Shown: positions 8,335 to 16,346 of the stretch, piece by piece
Numbering within the stretch: the first letter of the stretch is position 1
Layout: each line of letters begins with the position of its first letter
Assembly: GCF_013363995.1 (NCBI RefSeq)
Contig: NZ_JABWGO010000008.1
Coordinates: 248,001 to 312,000 of the forward strand
From: Nonomuraea rhodomycinica
Lineage (GTDB): Bacteria > Actinomycetota > Actinomycetes > Streptosporangiales > Streptosporangiaceae
Reading direction: 5' to 3'
DNA: 64,000 nt
Notes under the pieces: model-generated
Seen by the model: only the letters and a program-made list of their open reading frames with translations
Database searches by the model: none
What the model was told of the DNA's origin: nothing
Program-made: the position numbers and the translations under genes

Positions 8335-9272
8335 GACTGTCCCCCCTCGTAGTGCACGTACCTCCTGGTCACCAGGATCTGCACGGCGGTGATCACCATG
8401 ATGATGACGAACAGCAGCCAGGCCAGCGCCGAGGCGTAGCCCATGTGCAGGAACTCGAAGGCCTGCCGGAACAGGTAGATGGCGTAGAACAGGGCGGCGT
8501 CGTTGCTGTAGGTGGTGTTGCCCGCGCCGAAGAAGGCGGTGTACGCCTCGGTGAACGACTGCAGGGCGTTGATGGTGTCCACGATGAACAGGAAGAACAG
8601 CGTCGGGCTGATCATCGGGACCGTGATGCGCAGCGTGCGCCGCCACCAGCCGGCCCCGTCGACGAGCGCCGAGTCGTACAGCTCCTGCGGCACGCCGCGC
8701 AGGGCGGCCAGGATGATGATGACCGACGCCCCGACGGTCCACAGGCTCATGAGCACCAGTCCCGGCTTGACCCAGCCGGGGTCGGTGGTCCAGGCCGGGC
8801 CGTCGATGCCGACGAGCCCCAGCGCGCCGTTGACCAGGCCGCTCTGGCCGTTGAACAGCATGACCAGCAGCACGCCGATCGCCACCGGCGGCGTCATCTT
8901 GGGCAGGAAGAACGCGGTGCGGAAGAAGCCGGTCGCCTTGGCGGCGCTGTTGAGCAGCAGCGCCAGCGCGAGGGAGACGACGAGGTGGGCCGGCACCGAC
9001 ATGACGGCGAACAGGAACGTGTTGCGGATCGCGAGCCCGACCTTGGGGTCCTCGAAGAGCGTCACGTAGTTGTCGAAGCCGACGAACGACGGGTCGTTGA
9101 TGACGTCGTAGTCGGTCAGCGACAGGTAGGCGCTGTTGATGATCGGCCAGGCGGTGAAGACCAGGAGCCCGATCAGCCAGGGGCTGATGAACAGCAGGGC
9201 CGCCCGGGTCTCGATCCACCGCGTGGAACGCCGTCGCGGGAGGCGGTTCGCGTGTTCGCGTGCGAGGGACAT
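8331..9272 (-). CDS. Carbohydrate ABC transporter permease (MalF type)
   Basis: This 313-aa protein has an N-terminal cytoplasmic stretch, then about six membrane segments beginning at ~28 (ALLFISPWLIGLLVFTAWP). The EAA motif is QELYDSALVDGAGWWRR at ~205. It is a MalF/UgpA-class channel subunit of a CUT1 importer, paired with the downstream permease and the upstream binding protein, from which it is separated by 10 nt. Confidence 0.9.
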   Translation of the reverse strand: MSLAREHANRLPRRRSTRWIETRAALLFISPWLIGLLVFTAWPIINSAYLSLTDYDVINDPSFVGFDNYVTLFEDPKVGLAIRNTFLFAVMSVPAHLVVSLALALLLNSAAKATGFFRTAFFLPKMTPPVAIGVLLVMLFNGQSGLVNGALGLVGIDGPAWTTDPGWVKPGLVLMSLWTVGASVIIILAALRGVPQELYDSALVDGAGWWRRTLRITVPMISPTLFFLFIVDTINALQSFTEAYTAFFGAGNTTYSNDAALFYAIYLFRQAFEFLHMGYASALAWLLFVIIMVITAVQILVTRRYVHYEGGQS

Positions 9273-9282
9273 GGCGGGCCGG

Positions 9283-10674
9283 TCAGTTCGTCTTCTTGTC
9301 CGCCCACTCGGCCCATGCCTTGTCCAGGGCCGCCTGCGCGTCCCGCTGGGCCCGGTCGAGGGCCTGCTGCGGCTTCTCCTGGCCGTTGAGCACCCGGTTG
9401 ACGGCGTCCTGCCAGGCGGTCTTGAACTCGTTGTCCGCCGGGTTGGCGGGCAGGCTGAAGGTGTGGTCGTTCGCCTCGTACATGGCCTGCACGCCGCTGT
9501 CCCACGGCCGGCCGCCGGAGGTGACCATCTTCCTGATCTCCTCGTCGGCGCGGTCGTTGGCGGTGAGGATGCCGGTGAACGGCTTGCCGTCCTGCTTGCG
9601 CTTGGCGACGCGAGCCTCGGCGGCGGCCTTCCAGGACTCGACGAGCGTCATCGTCTTGGCGAAGCGGCAGGCGGCCTGCGGGTTCTTCGCCCCCTTGGGG
9701 ACGGCCCAGGCCGAGCCGGAGGAGTAGGCGATCGGCTCGCCCCGCGGTGTGCGGAAGGTGTCGAAGGCCAGGGTGGCCTCGGGGGAGACGTCGTTGAGCA
9801 CGTTGACGTACCACTGCTCCATCGGCATGGCGCCCAGCTCGTGCTTGGCGAACTGGTTGCCCTTGCCGAAGAAGTCGGCCGAGTCGCGCGCCGCCTTGAC
9901 CTTGGCGAAGCCGCCCTGCGCGGTGTAGAGGCCGACGGCGAACTCCAGCGCCTTGACCACCTGCGGGCTGTTGAGCTGCGCGGTCTTCCCGTCGGCCGAC
10001 AGCAGGTCGGCGCCGTTGGCCTTGGCCCACAGGGGCAGGAACTCGGGCAGCTTGCTGTCGAAGCCGATCACCTTGAGCTTGCCGCCGGGCGCCTGGAGCA
10101 GCTTCGTGGCGGCGGCCGACAGGGACTCCCAGCTGGAGCCGTTGACGTCGGCGATCGTGAGGCCGGCCTTGTCCAGCAGCGAGGAGTCGGCCATGGTGAT
10201 CTGGACCTGGTTGAACTCGGGGATGGCGTAGACCGCGCCGCCGAAGGTCACCTGGGCCAGGGCGTTCTGGTCGAACATCGTGGTGTCGACGCCCTCGCCC
10301 TTGACGCAGTCGGTCAGCGGGACGATCGCGCCGCGCGAGGCGAACGTGCCGATCTGGTCGCGGTTGGCGTACACGAGGTCGGGCGCGGAGCCGGCGGCGA
10401 CCGAGGACAGGAACTGCTGGATGTCGAGGTCGCCCTCGGCGAGCTTCACGTCCATGCCGCCGAGGGCGGCCTCGGCGCGGTCGGCGCGCACCTTGCCGAT
10501 CTCGTCGCCGGTGCCGAAGCCCATGATGGATAACGTGCCGTGGAACGTGGCCGAGGGGTCGTAGGTGACGCCGCCGGCGGGCCGGGCGCCTCCGCCCGTG
10601 CCCTTGGCGCAGCCGCTGAGGGCCAGGGCCAGCGACATCGGCACGACGGACCAACGGACAAGACGGGACCTCAT
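9283..10674 (-). CDS. Extracellular solute-binding lipoprotein for sugar ABC importer
   Basis: About 463 aa. The signal peptide MRSRLVRW... ends in the lipobox LALSGC, so the mature protein is lipid-anchored outside the membrane. The body is a family-1 sugar-binding fold (QDLDIQQFLSSVAAGSAPDLVY-type region at ~85, a long alpha/beta two-domain protein). The start at 10674 was chosen over an in-frame GTG/ATG upstream because it begins directly with the signal peptide. It is the first gene of a minus-strand operon: binding protein, MalF, MalG, glycosidase. Two operator-like sites lie 58-91 nt upstream, matching those of the GH84/MBL locus. The ligand may therefore be a GlcNAc-containing or related oligosaccharide (inference). 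Confidence 0.9.
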   Translation of the reverse strand: MRSRLVRWSVVPMSLALALSGCAKGTGGGARPAGGVTYDPSATFHGTLSIMGFGTGDEIGKVRADRAEAALGGMDVKLAEGDLDIQQFLSSVAAGSAPDLVYANRDQIGTFASRGAIVPLTDCVKGEGVDTTMFDQNALAQVTFGGAVYAIPEFNQVQITMADSSLLDKAGLTIADVNGSSWESLSAAATKLLQAPGGKLKVIGFDSKLPEFLPLWAKANGADLLSADGKTAQLNSPQVVKALEFAVGLYTAQGGFAKVKAARDSADFFGKGNQFAKHELGAMPMEQWYVNVLNDVSPEATLAFDTFRTPRGEPIAYSSGSAWAVPKGAKNPQAACRFAKTMTLVESWKAAAEARVAKRKQDGKPFTGILTANDRADEEIRKMVTSGGRPWDSGVQAMYEANDHTFSLPANPADNEFKTAWQDAVNRVLNGQEKPQQALDRAQRDAQAALDKAWAEWADKKTN

Positions 10675-10731
10675 AGGTGTTCGCCTTTCACGCGGGGTCA
10701 AGCGAGGGATGGCGACGTGGCGCTGCCCCGT

Positions 10732-10765
10732 GTGGCAACGATCACACACATGAGAACGTACCCAC
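10732..10765. promoter_or_regulatory. Two LacI-type operators upstream of the sugar importer operon
   Basis: GTGGCAACGATCAC (10732-10745) matches the GTGGGAACGATGCC site at 11 of 14 positions. The reverse complement of 10752-10765, GTGGGTACGTTCTC, matches at 10 of 14. The sites are 20 bp apart, about two helical turns, which suits cooperative repressor binding. Confidence 0.5.
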
Positions 10766-10951
10766 ACCGGCGAAACATCGTCAACCGATGCGTGTGCGAG
10801 GTCGCGCCCCCGCCGAGGCGCCGACCGGCAGCGCGCGGCGGGGCAGGGTTACGCCGTTCTCTCGCGCTGTGCAATCATGGTGTCTCGGAACGTATGCGCC
10901 GTAAGCGCAGAGCCGAGATACCGCCCAGGCGCGGCGGCGGGAGGGCACGAG

Positions 10952-11332
10952 GTGGAACGGGCGGGCGCGAGGCGGGCCGGCTTCTCCTGGACCGGCGGGC
11001 GGCACGACGGCGTGACGGTGGTCGCCCTGGCCGGCGAGCTCGACATCGCCACGGCGGGAGCCCTGCGCCAGGCCGTGACCGACGCGCTGTCCGGCGCGCC
11101 CGACGAGCCGCCGCTCCTGGTGATCGACATGCTGGCCGTCGACTTCTGCGACTCCACCGGCCTCAGCGTGCTGGTGTCCACGATCAACGGCGCGGCGGGC
11201 GCCGGCGGCCGGGCGGTGCTGAGCGGCATCGGGCCGCGCATGGCGCGGCTGCTGCGCGTGACGGGCCTGGACAAGCGTTTCCAGACGTACGACACGGCCG
11301 ACGACGCGGTCCAGGCGCTGCGGGCCTCGTAA
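10952..11332 (+). CDS. STAS-domain anti-sigma factor antagonist
   Basis: This 126-aa protein is a single STAS domain of the SpoIIAA/RsbV/BldG type: VTVVALAGELDIATAGAL at ~21 and the phosphorylation-site loop VDFCDSTGLSVLV, with the conserved Ser at residue 68. Such proteins bind anti-sigma kinases when unphosphorylated and free a sigma factor. GTG at 10952 is chosen as start because GGGAGGG lies 6 nt before it. A longer version from ATG 10877 is possible and would add a Pro/Gly-rich tail. No partner kinase gene is next to it. Confidence 0.85.
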   Translation: MERAGARRAGFSWTGGRHDGVTVVALAGELDIATAGALRQAVTDALSGAPDEPPLLVIDMLAVDFCDSTGLSVLVSTINGAAGAGGRAVLSGIGPRMARLLRVTGLDKRFQTYDTADDAVQALRAS

Positions 11333-11372
11333 GCCTCGCGCCATGAAGCGGTCGGGGGCCGGAAAGCGGAGA

Positions 11373-11408
11373 GCCGGCCCGCGCCCCTTCGTCAGGGGCG
11401 GGACCGGC
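11373..11408. terminator. Bidirectional terminator between STAS gene and cspA
   Basis: The arms GCCGGCCCGCGCCCC (11373-11387) and GGGGCGGGACCGGC (11395-11408) pair around a 7-nt loop. The hairpin lies between two convergent genes. There is no strong T-run, as is common for actinomycete terminators. Confidence 0.7.
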
Positions 11409-11428
11409 TCAGCCGAGGACGTCTCGCG

Positions 11429-11632
11429 TCAGGCGGGGGTGATGTTCTCCGCCTGCGGGCCCTTCTGGCCCTGGGTGATGTCGAAGCTCACCTTCTGGCC
11501 CTCGTGCAGCTCGCGGAAGCCGCGGCCCGCGATGTTGGAGTAGTGGGCGAAGACGTCGGCGCCGCCGCCGTCCTGCTCGATGAAGCCGAAGCCCTTTTCC
11601 GCGTTGAACCACTTCACGGTACCGGTCGCCAT
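11429..11632 (-). CDS. cspA: Cold-shock protein (CspA family)
   Basis: This 67-aa single cold-shock domain begins MATGTVKWFNAEKGFGFIEQ. The RNP1 motif (GFGFIEQ) and RNP2 motif (DVFAHYSNI) provide the aromatic surface that binds single-stranded RNA and DNA; the protein acts as an RNA chaperone in the cytoplasm. Length is exactly that of actinobacterial Csp proteins. A strong GAAGGAG lies 7 nt before the ATG, which sets the start. It is monocistronic, bounded by a terminator on each side. Confidence 0.95.
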   Translation of the reverse strand: MATGTVKWFNAEKGFGFIEQDGGGADVFAHYSNIAGRGFRELHEGQKVSFDITQGQKGPQAENITPA

Positions 11633-11716
11633 GTCAATCTCCTTCGATAGGCGCAGGTCTGGGACTCGCACGTCACGAGCCCCGCGTCGCCGCGATCCCC
11701 CGCCGGAAATGACCGG

Positions 11717-11757
11717 AAAACAAAAGGCGCCCGAGGGGTCGGATCCCGTCAGGCGCA
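11717..11757 (-). terminator. Rho-independent terminator downstream of the NMO-like gene
   Basis: On the minus strand GCGCCTGACGGG and CCCCTCGGGCGCC form an imperfect stem followed by TTTTGTTTT. This is an unusually classical intrinsic terminator for so GC-rich a genome. It lies after the nitronate monooxygenase-like gene and before cspA, so it isolates cspA from read-through. It could alternatively act as a leader attenuator if cspA is transcribed from further upstream. Confidence 0.75.
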
Positions 11758-11912
11758 CACACGTTCATGGGTACCACACTGCAACGGGTATGAGCTTACC
11801 ACGCCCTCCCGGCCATGGTTCTCCCACCGGATGGGCGACGTTCGCCCAGGCCGCGTCCTGTTTTCGGGAAGCGGTCCGCCGGCTCGGGCGCGGACGGTCG
11901 AGGGCCGGCGGG

Positions 11913-12863
11913 CTACCGGGCGAAGCGGGCGAGCAGCTTCTCGGCCCCGGCGAAGGCGGCGACCACGTCGGCGGCCGTGCGGGGCTCGCGCACCAGCCCC
12001 ACCCCTTGGCCCACGTAGATGTAGGCGGTGTCGAAGTCCTCGTCGCGGCGGGCCGCCTCCAGGTCGGCCCGGGCGCTCTCGTCGGCGGCCAGCTCGTCCT
12101 CGCGGCCCGCCCACCGCTCGAAGAAGGCGTTGCGCAGGGCGCGCCCGCCGTACTCGACCGGCCAGCCGAGCCGCTGGGCCACGTCGAAGACCCGCCCGTA
12201 CGCGGTGTCGGTCTCCGCGGCCTCCAGCAGCCGCCGCCTGGCCGCCGGCGAGATCGTCGTCTCCTCGCAGCCCATGAACGCCGTGCCGGCCCAGGCGCCC
12301 TCGGCCCCCGCGGCGAGCACGGCGGCGAGCCCGCGGGCCGTGGCCACGCCCCCGGCGGCCAGCACCGGGACCCGCACCGCGTCCAGCACGCCCTCCAGGA
12401 GGGGCAGCGTCGCCACGTCGGCGCGGCCGTGGCCGCCGCCCTCGGCGCCGCGGGCCACGACGGCGTCCACCCCGGCCCGCTCGGCGGCCAGCGCCTCCTC
12501 CGTGGTGCCGGCCTGGGTGACGACCGTGATGCCCGCCCGTCGCAGCTCTCCGACATACCGCTCGTACGGCCCGAAACTCACGGACACGACCGCGGGCCGG
12601 GCGTCGAGCACGGCCTGGAGCTGGGCGGGGTTGCCGGGCAGCGCCCACGCCATGAGCCCGATCCCGTACGGCCGGCCGGTCGCGGCGGCGACCGACGCCT
12701 GCTCCCCGATCCACTCGGCCGTGGCCGTGGCCGGCACGCCGAACATGCCGAGCGCCCCGGCGGCGGACACCGCGGCGGCCAGCCGGCCCGCTCCCACCCC
12801 CGCCATGGGCGCCCCCACCAGGGGCACGGTCAGGTCGAACCGCTCGGTGAGCCACGTGCGCAT
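11913..12863 (-). CDS. Nitronate monooxygenase / 2-nitropropane dioxygenase-like flavoprotein
   Basis: This 316-aa FMN-dependent TIM-barrel protein begins MRTWLTERFDLTVPLVGAPM. Family marks include GAPMAGVGAGRLAAAVSAAG (substrate/FMN face), VVTQAGTTEEAL, ARGAEGGGHGR with the active-site His, and the phosphate-binding AAGGVATARGLAAVLAAG. These enzymes oxidise alkyl nitronates (propionate-3-nitronate) to carbonyl compounds and nitrite; some homologues have other FMN-dependent roles. It is 149 nt downstream of a sugar-binding-protein gene on the same strand but has no obvious link to sugar uptake. A good intrinsic terminator follows. Confidence 0.85.
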   Translation of the reverse strand: MRTWLTERFDLTVPLVGAPMAGVGAGRLAAAVSAAGALGMFGVPATATAEWIGEQASVAAATGRPYGIGLMAWALPGNPAQLQAVLDARPAVVSVSFGPYERYVGELRRAGITVVTQAGTTEEALAAERAGVDAVVARGAEGGGHGRADVATLPLLEGVLDAVRVPVLAAGGVATARGLAAVLAAGAEGAWAGTAFMGCEETTISPAARRRLLEAAETDTAYGRVFDVAQRLGWPVEYGGRALRNAFFERWAGREDELAADESARADLEAARRDEDFDTAYIYVGQGVGLVREPRTAADVVAAFAGAEKLLARFAR

Positions 12864-13012
12864 GACGATCTCCTTCGGCCGCTCCCCCGCCCGCGGCGGG
12901 CCTGCCACTCGCCACCCTGCCACGCCGCCCACGCCCGGCCGGCCATCGCCCCTCCCCCGCCGCCCCCGGGGCCGACTGTCCCCCGCCCGCACGCCTTCCC
13001 CAGGGCCGAGTG

Positions 13013-14350
13013 TCACCCGCCCGCGGTGAACAGGGCGTTGACCCGCTGGTTGGCGGCCGTCAGGGCGGTGCGGGCGTCCTTCTGGCCGAGCCAGACCTCC
13101 TCCATCGCCGTGCCCACGATCTGGTCGATCTCGTCGCCGTGGTCGCTGACCGGCAGCAGGAACGTGCCGCCCTGCGCGTCGGCCTGGCTGGTGAAGGCGC
13201 TGACGTCCCGGTGCGCCGCCTTGTGCGCCGCGACGGCGCGCTCGGTGGAGGAGGTGATGGCGGGGAAGGCCACGGCGCTGTCGGCGACGATGTCCTGGCA
13301 GGCGGTCGAGCCGAGGAACTTCACCCACTTCCACGCCGCCTCCGGGTGCTCGGTGCCCGCGTAGATGGTGTCGGCCAGGCCGTTGAAGGCGGACTTGCGG
13401 CCCTGGGGCCCGGTCGGCAGCGGGGCGAAGGCGAACTTCTGCTCCGTCGAGCCCAGGTACGTCTTGATCATCCAGGAGCCGGTGATGCCGAGCGCCCCCT
13501 TTCCGGAGCCGAGCACGACGTCGGGCCCGAGGGAGCTCTTCTTGTCGTAGGGCGCCGCGTAGCCCTTGTCCATGAGCCGCTTGAACCAGGCGGCGGTCTC
13601 GGCCAGCTTGGGGTCGTCGTAGAAGTACCGGGTGCCGAACGGGTTCTTGTCGATGTAGCGGAAGCCGTTGGAGACGGCCAGGTCGCCCCAGCCGTTCTGC
13701 CCCTGGGAGCCGTCGTTGAGCTCCGCGACGATCCCGTACACGGCGATCTTCGACTTGTCGAAGCCGGGCTCGTCGCCGCGCCGGCCGGAGGTGTCGACGG
13801 TGAGCCGGGCGAGGGCCTTCTCGAAGGTGCCGCCGTCCGCCGGGTTCCAGGTGAGGTCGCCCAGGTCGAGGCCGGCCTTCTCGGCCATGGCGGTGTTGTA
13901 GACGATGGCGATCGTGTCCCAGTCCTTGGGCAGGCCGTACCTCTTGCCGTCCTTGACCCACAGGTCGGCGAGGCCGGGCCGGTACTGACCGAAGTCGATC
14001 CTGTCGGCCTCGGCCATGGGGCCGATGTCGAGGAGCTGGCCGTTCTTGACGAACTGCGGGTAGTAGGTCGTCTGCATGGTGATCACGTCGGGGGCCTTGC
14101 CGGAGACCATCTGCGTGGTGAGGTTCTGCCAGTACTGGTCCCACGCCGCCTGGTTGATCTTGATGGTGATGCCGGGGTTCGCCTTCTGGAAGGCGTCGGC
14201 GCACTGCTGGTAGGCGCCCTGCTGGGCGTCGTCCCACAGCGCGTACGTCAGCGTGACGGGCCCGTCGTCCGTGCCCGAGCCGCCCGAGCCGCCGCCGCAG
14301 GCCGCCGTGAGCAGCAGCAGCGCGCCCGCCGCCAGATGCGCCTTGTTCAT
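13013..14350 (-). CDS. Extracellular sugar-binding lipoprotein
   Basis: This 445-aa lipoprotein has a signal peptide ending in the lipobox TAAC (residues ~15-18), then a Gly/Ser linker. The mature part is a CUT1 binding protein: VTLTYALWDDAQQGAYQQC at ~33, a NPGITIKI segment, and APDVITMQTTYYPQ at ~85. It is encoded last in the operon permease-permease-binding protein, an inverted order relative to the first importer. Only 2 nt separate it from the upstream permease stop. Ligand unknown; the divergent PfkB kinase and GH4 glycosidase suggest an alpha-glycoside or galactoside. Confidence 0.88.
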   Translation of the reverse strand: MNKAHLAAGALLLLTAACGGGSGGSGTDDGPVTLTYALWDDAQQGAYQQCADAFQKANPGITIKINQAAWDQYWQNLTTQMVSGKAPDVITMQTTYYPQFVKNGQLLDIGPMAEADRIDFGQYRPGLADLWVKDGKRYGLPKDWDTIAIVYNTAMAEKAGLDLGDLTWNPADGGTFEKALARLTVDTSGRRGDEPGFDKSKIAVYGIVAELNDGSQGQNGWGDLAVSNGFRYIDKNPFGTRYFYDDPKLAETAAWFKRLMDKGYAAPYDKKSSLGPDVVLGSGKGALGITGSWMIKTYLGSTEQKFAFAPLPTGPQGRKSAFNGLADTIYAGTEHPEAAWKWVKFLGSTACQDIVADSAVAFPAITSSTERAVAAHKAAHRDVSAFTSQADAQGGTFLLPVSDHGDEIDQIVGTAMEEVWLGQKDARTALTAANQRVNALFTAGG

Positions 14351-14352
14351 GT

Positions 14353-15243
14353 CTAACCTTTCATGCCGGAGAACTGGATGGAGTCCACGAGCCGGCGGCC
14401 GAAGAAGACCACGAGCAGCAGCACGGGGATGATCGACAGGACGGAGCCGGCCATGAGGCCGGTCCAGTCGGGCGCGGTGTTCGGCGACTGCTTGAGGAAG
14501 ATGCCGAGCGCCGCCGTGAGCACGCGGGTCTCCTCCCCCGGGGCCACCAGCAGCGGCCACAGGTAGTCGTTCCACGTCCAGACCGCGGTGGTGAGGGCGA
14601 GGGTGAGCAGCGGGCCGCGGCTCATCGGCAGCACCACCCGCCAGAAGATCAGGCCCTTGCCCGCGCCGTCGATGAGGGCCGCCTGCTCCACGTCGCGCGG
14701 CACGCCGAGGAAGAACTGCCGCAGGAAGAACACCGCGAACGGCGTCATGAGCAGGCCGGGCGCGACGAGACCCGGGACGGTGTCGAGCCACCCCAGCTCC
14801 TTGACCAGCACGAAGTTGGGCAGCAGCGTGAAGATCGGCGGCACCATGAGGGCGGCCACGAACATCCCGAACAGCAGGTCGCGGCCGGGGAAGCGGAGGC
14901 GGGCGAAGGCGTAGCCGGCCATCGCGCACAGCAGGGTCTGCACCGCCGTGACGAGGCCCGTGTAGAGGATCGAGTTGCGCAGGTAGCGGAAGAAGTCGAG
15001 GTCGGCCCCGGACCCGCCGGCCGCCCGCGCCTCCTCCCGGGTGGTGAGGCCCAGCACGCGCTCGAAGTTGAGCAGGGTCGGGTGCCGGGGCAGCAGCCCG
15101 GCGTTGTCGCCGGCCAGCTCGCGTCCGGGCGTGATCGCCGTGCGGAGCATCCAGTAGAGCGGGAACAACGAGATCAGGACGGCCAGGATCAGGCAGGCCC
15201 AGGCGAGCGGGCGGCCGATCCGGATCCGGGAGGGGCGGTTCAT
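14353..15243 (-). CDS. Carbohydrate ABC transporter permease (MalG type)
   Basis: This 296-aa membrane protein has about six segments, starting LAWACLILAVLISLFPLYW. Its EAA loop is VEQAALIDGAGKGLIFWRVVLP, which contacts the shared ATPase. A periplasmic insertion (residues ~50-80, GLTTREEARAAGGSG) is typical of this subunit. Its ATG overlaps the stop of the upstream permease (15240-15243). Confidence 0.9.
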   Translation of the reverse strand: MNRPSRIRIGRPLAWACLILAVLISLFPLYWMLRTAITPGRELAGDNAGLLPRHPTLLNFERVLGLTTREEARAAGGSGADLDFFRYLRNSILYTGLVTAVQTLLCAMAGYAFARLRFPGRDLLFGMFVAALMVPPIFTLLPNFVLVKELGWLDTVPGLVAPGLLMTPFAVFFLRQFFLGVPRDVEQAALIDGAGKGLIFWRVVLPMSRGPLLTLALTTAVWTWNDYLWPLLVAPGEETRVLTAALGIFLKQSPNTAPDWTGLMAGSVLSIIPVLLLVVFFGRRLVDSIQFSGMKG

Positions 15244-16175
15244 GCGAGGTCCGAGGTGGAGGCGCGCAGCAGGCGCATCTGGACGAAGGTCAGCACGCCG
15301 AGGACGAGCACGAGGCTCAGCGCCAGCGCGGAGGCGTAGCCCATCTTGAAGTGGGTGAACGCCTGCTCGTAGATGTAGTGGTAGATGACCCGGGTGGCGT
15401 TGACCGGGCCGCCCTTGGTGGTGACCGCCACGGCGTCGAAGAGCTGGAACGAGTCGATCAGCGACACCACGAGCACGAACGCGAGGATGGGGCGCATCAG
15501 CGGCAGCGTCACGCGGAAGAACGTGCGGATCTCGCCGGAGCCGTCCAGGGCCGCCGCCTCGTAGACGTGCCGCGGCACCAGGAGCATCCCCGCGTACAGC
15601 AGCAGCGCGGTGTAGCCGGTGCCGCTCCACGAGGTGATGACGGCCACGCTGGGCAGCGCCAGGTCCGGCGAGGTGAGGAAGCCCTGGGCGGGCAGCCCGG
15701 CGCCGGTGAGCAGGTGGTTGACGAAGCCGAGGTCGGCGTCGAGCAGCCACATCCACAGCAGGCCGGTCGTCACGTTGGGCACCAGCCACGGCACCACGAG
15801 CAGCGACCGGAGCACCAGGGAGCGCGTCAGGCGGTGCAGCAGGGCGGCCAGGCCGAGGCCGGCGAGGAGCTGGATGCCGAGGTTGAGCACGACGTAGCCG
15901 GCGGTGACCTTGAGCGCGTTCCAGAACAGGGGGTCGTGGAGGAGCCGGGCGTAGTTGTCCAGGCCGACGAAGCGTGGCCGCGACAGCAGGTTCCAGTCGG
16001 TCATCGAGTACCAGGCGCCGCGCAGCGCCGGATACAGGTAGAACAGGCCGAACCCGATGAGCGCCGGCGCGAGGAAGGCGGCGGCGAGCCGCCCGTCGCC
16101 GCGCGTGCCGGCCTTGAGCCGGTGGGCGGGCCCGGCCACGGGTGGCGCGGCGGGCTCGCCCTGTCGTAGCAGCAT
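15240..16175 (-). CDS. Carbohydrate ABC transporter permease (MalF type)
   Basis: This 311-aa protein is the first gene of the operon. AGGAGG lies 8 nt upstream of the ATG. Six membrane segments begin with LAAAFLAPALIGFGLFYLYP. The EAA loop is VYEAAALDGSGEIRTFFRVTLP. It is divergent from the PfkB-GH4 operon across 171 nt that carry paired operator-like elements, so uptake and catabolism are probably co-regulated. Confidence 0.9.
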   Translation of the reverse strand: MLLRQGEPAAPPVAGPAHRLKAGTRGDGRLAAAFLAPALIGFGLFYLYPALRGAWYSMTDWNLLSRPRFVGLDNYARLLHDPLFWNALKVTAGYVVLNLGIQLLAGLGLAALLHRLTRSLVLRSLLVVPWLVPNVTTGLLWMWLLDADLGFVNHLLTGAGLPAQGFLTSPDLALPSVAVITSWSGTGYTALLLYAGMLLVPRHVYEAAALDGSGEIRTFFRVTLPLMRPILAFVLVVSLIDSFQLFDAVAVTTKGGPVNATRVIYHYIYEQAFTHFKMGYASALALSLVLVLGVLTFVQMRLLRASTSDLA

Positions 16176-16237
16176 CTCCGAACCTCCTGGGGGCGAGGGA
16201 GCCGGCCGAGCGGCCGTGGTGCAGCCCATCATGGTGA

Positions 16238-16326
16238 CTTTCGAAAACTTGTCAATACCTTCGGGAAACGCGCCATGTCGTGCGCGATGGCCGACAATCT
16301 TCGAAAGTATTGACAAGAGTTCGAAG
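16238..16326. promoter_or_regulatory. Mirror-image promoter/operator elements between importer and PfkB-GH4 operons
   Basis: Two ~27-bp elements face opposite ways. The right element (16299-16326) reads TTCGAAAGTATTGACAAG then AGTTCGAA on the plus strand. The left element (16238-16264) reads CGAAGGTATTGACAAG then TTTTCGAAA on the minus strand. Each contains a perfect -35 box TTGACA (plus strand 16310-16315; minus strand 16250-16255) framed by TTCGAA half-sites. The left promoter has ATGATG 17 nt downstream as a possible -10. The DeoR-family regulator encoded nearby is the likely binder. Confidence 0.65.
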
Positions 16327-16346
16327 GTCCTGGGAGCGTCCTGCCC

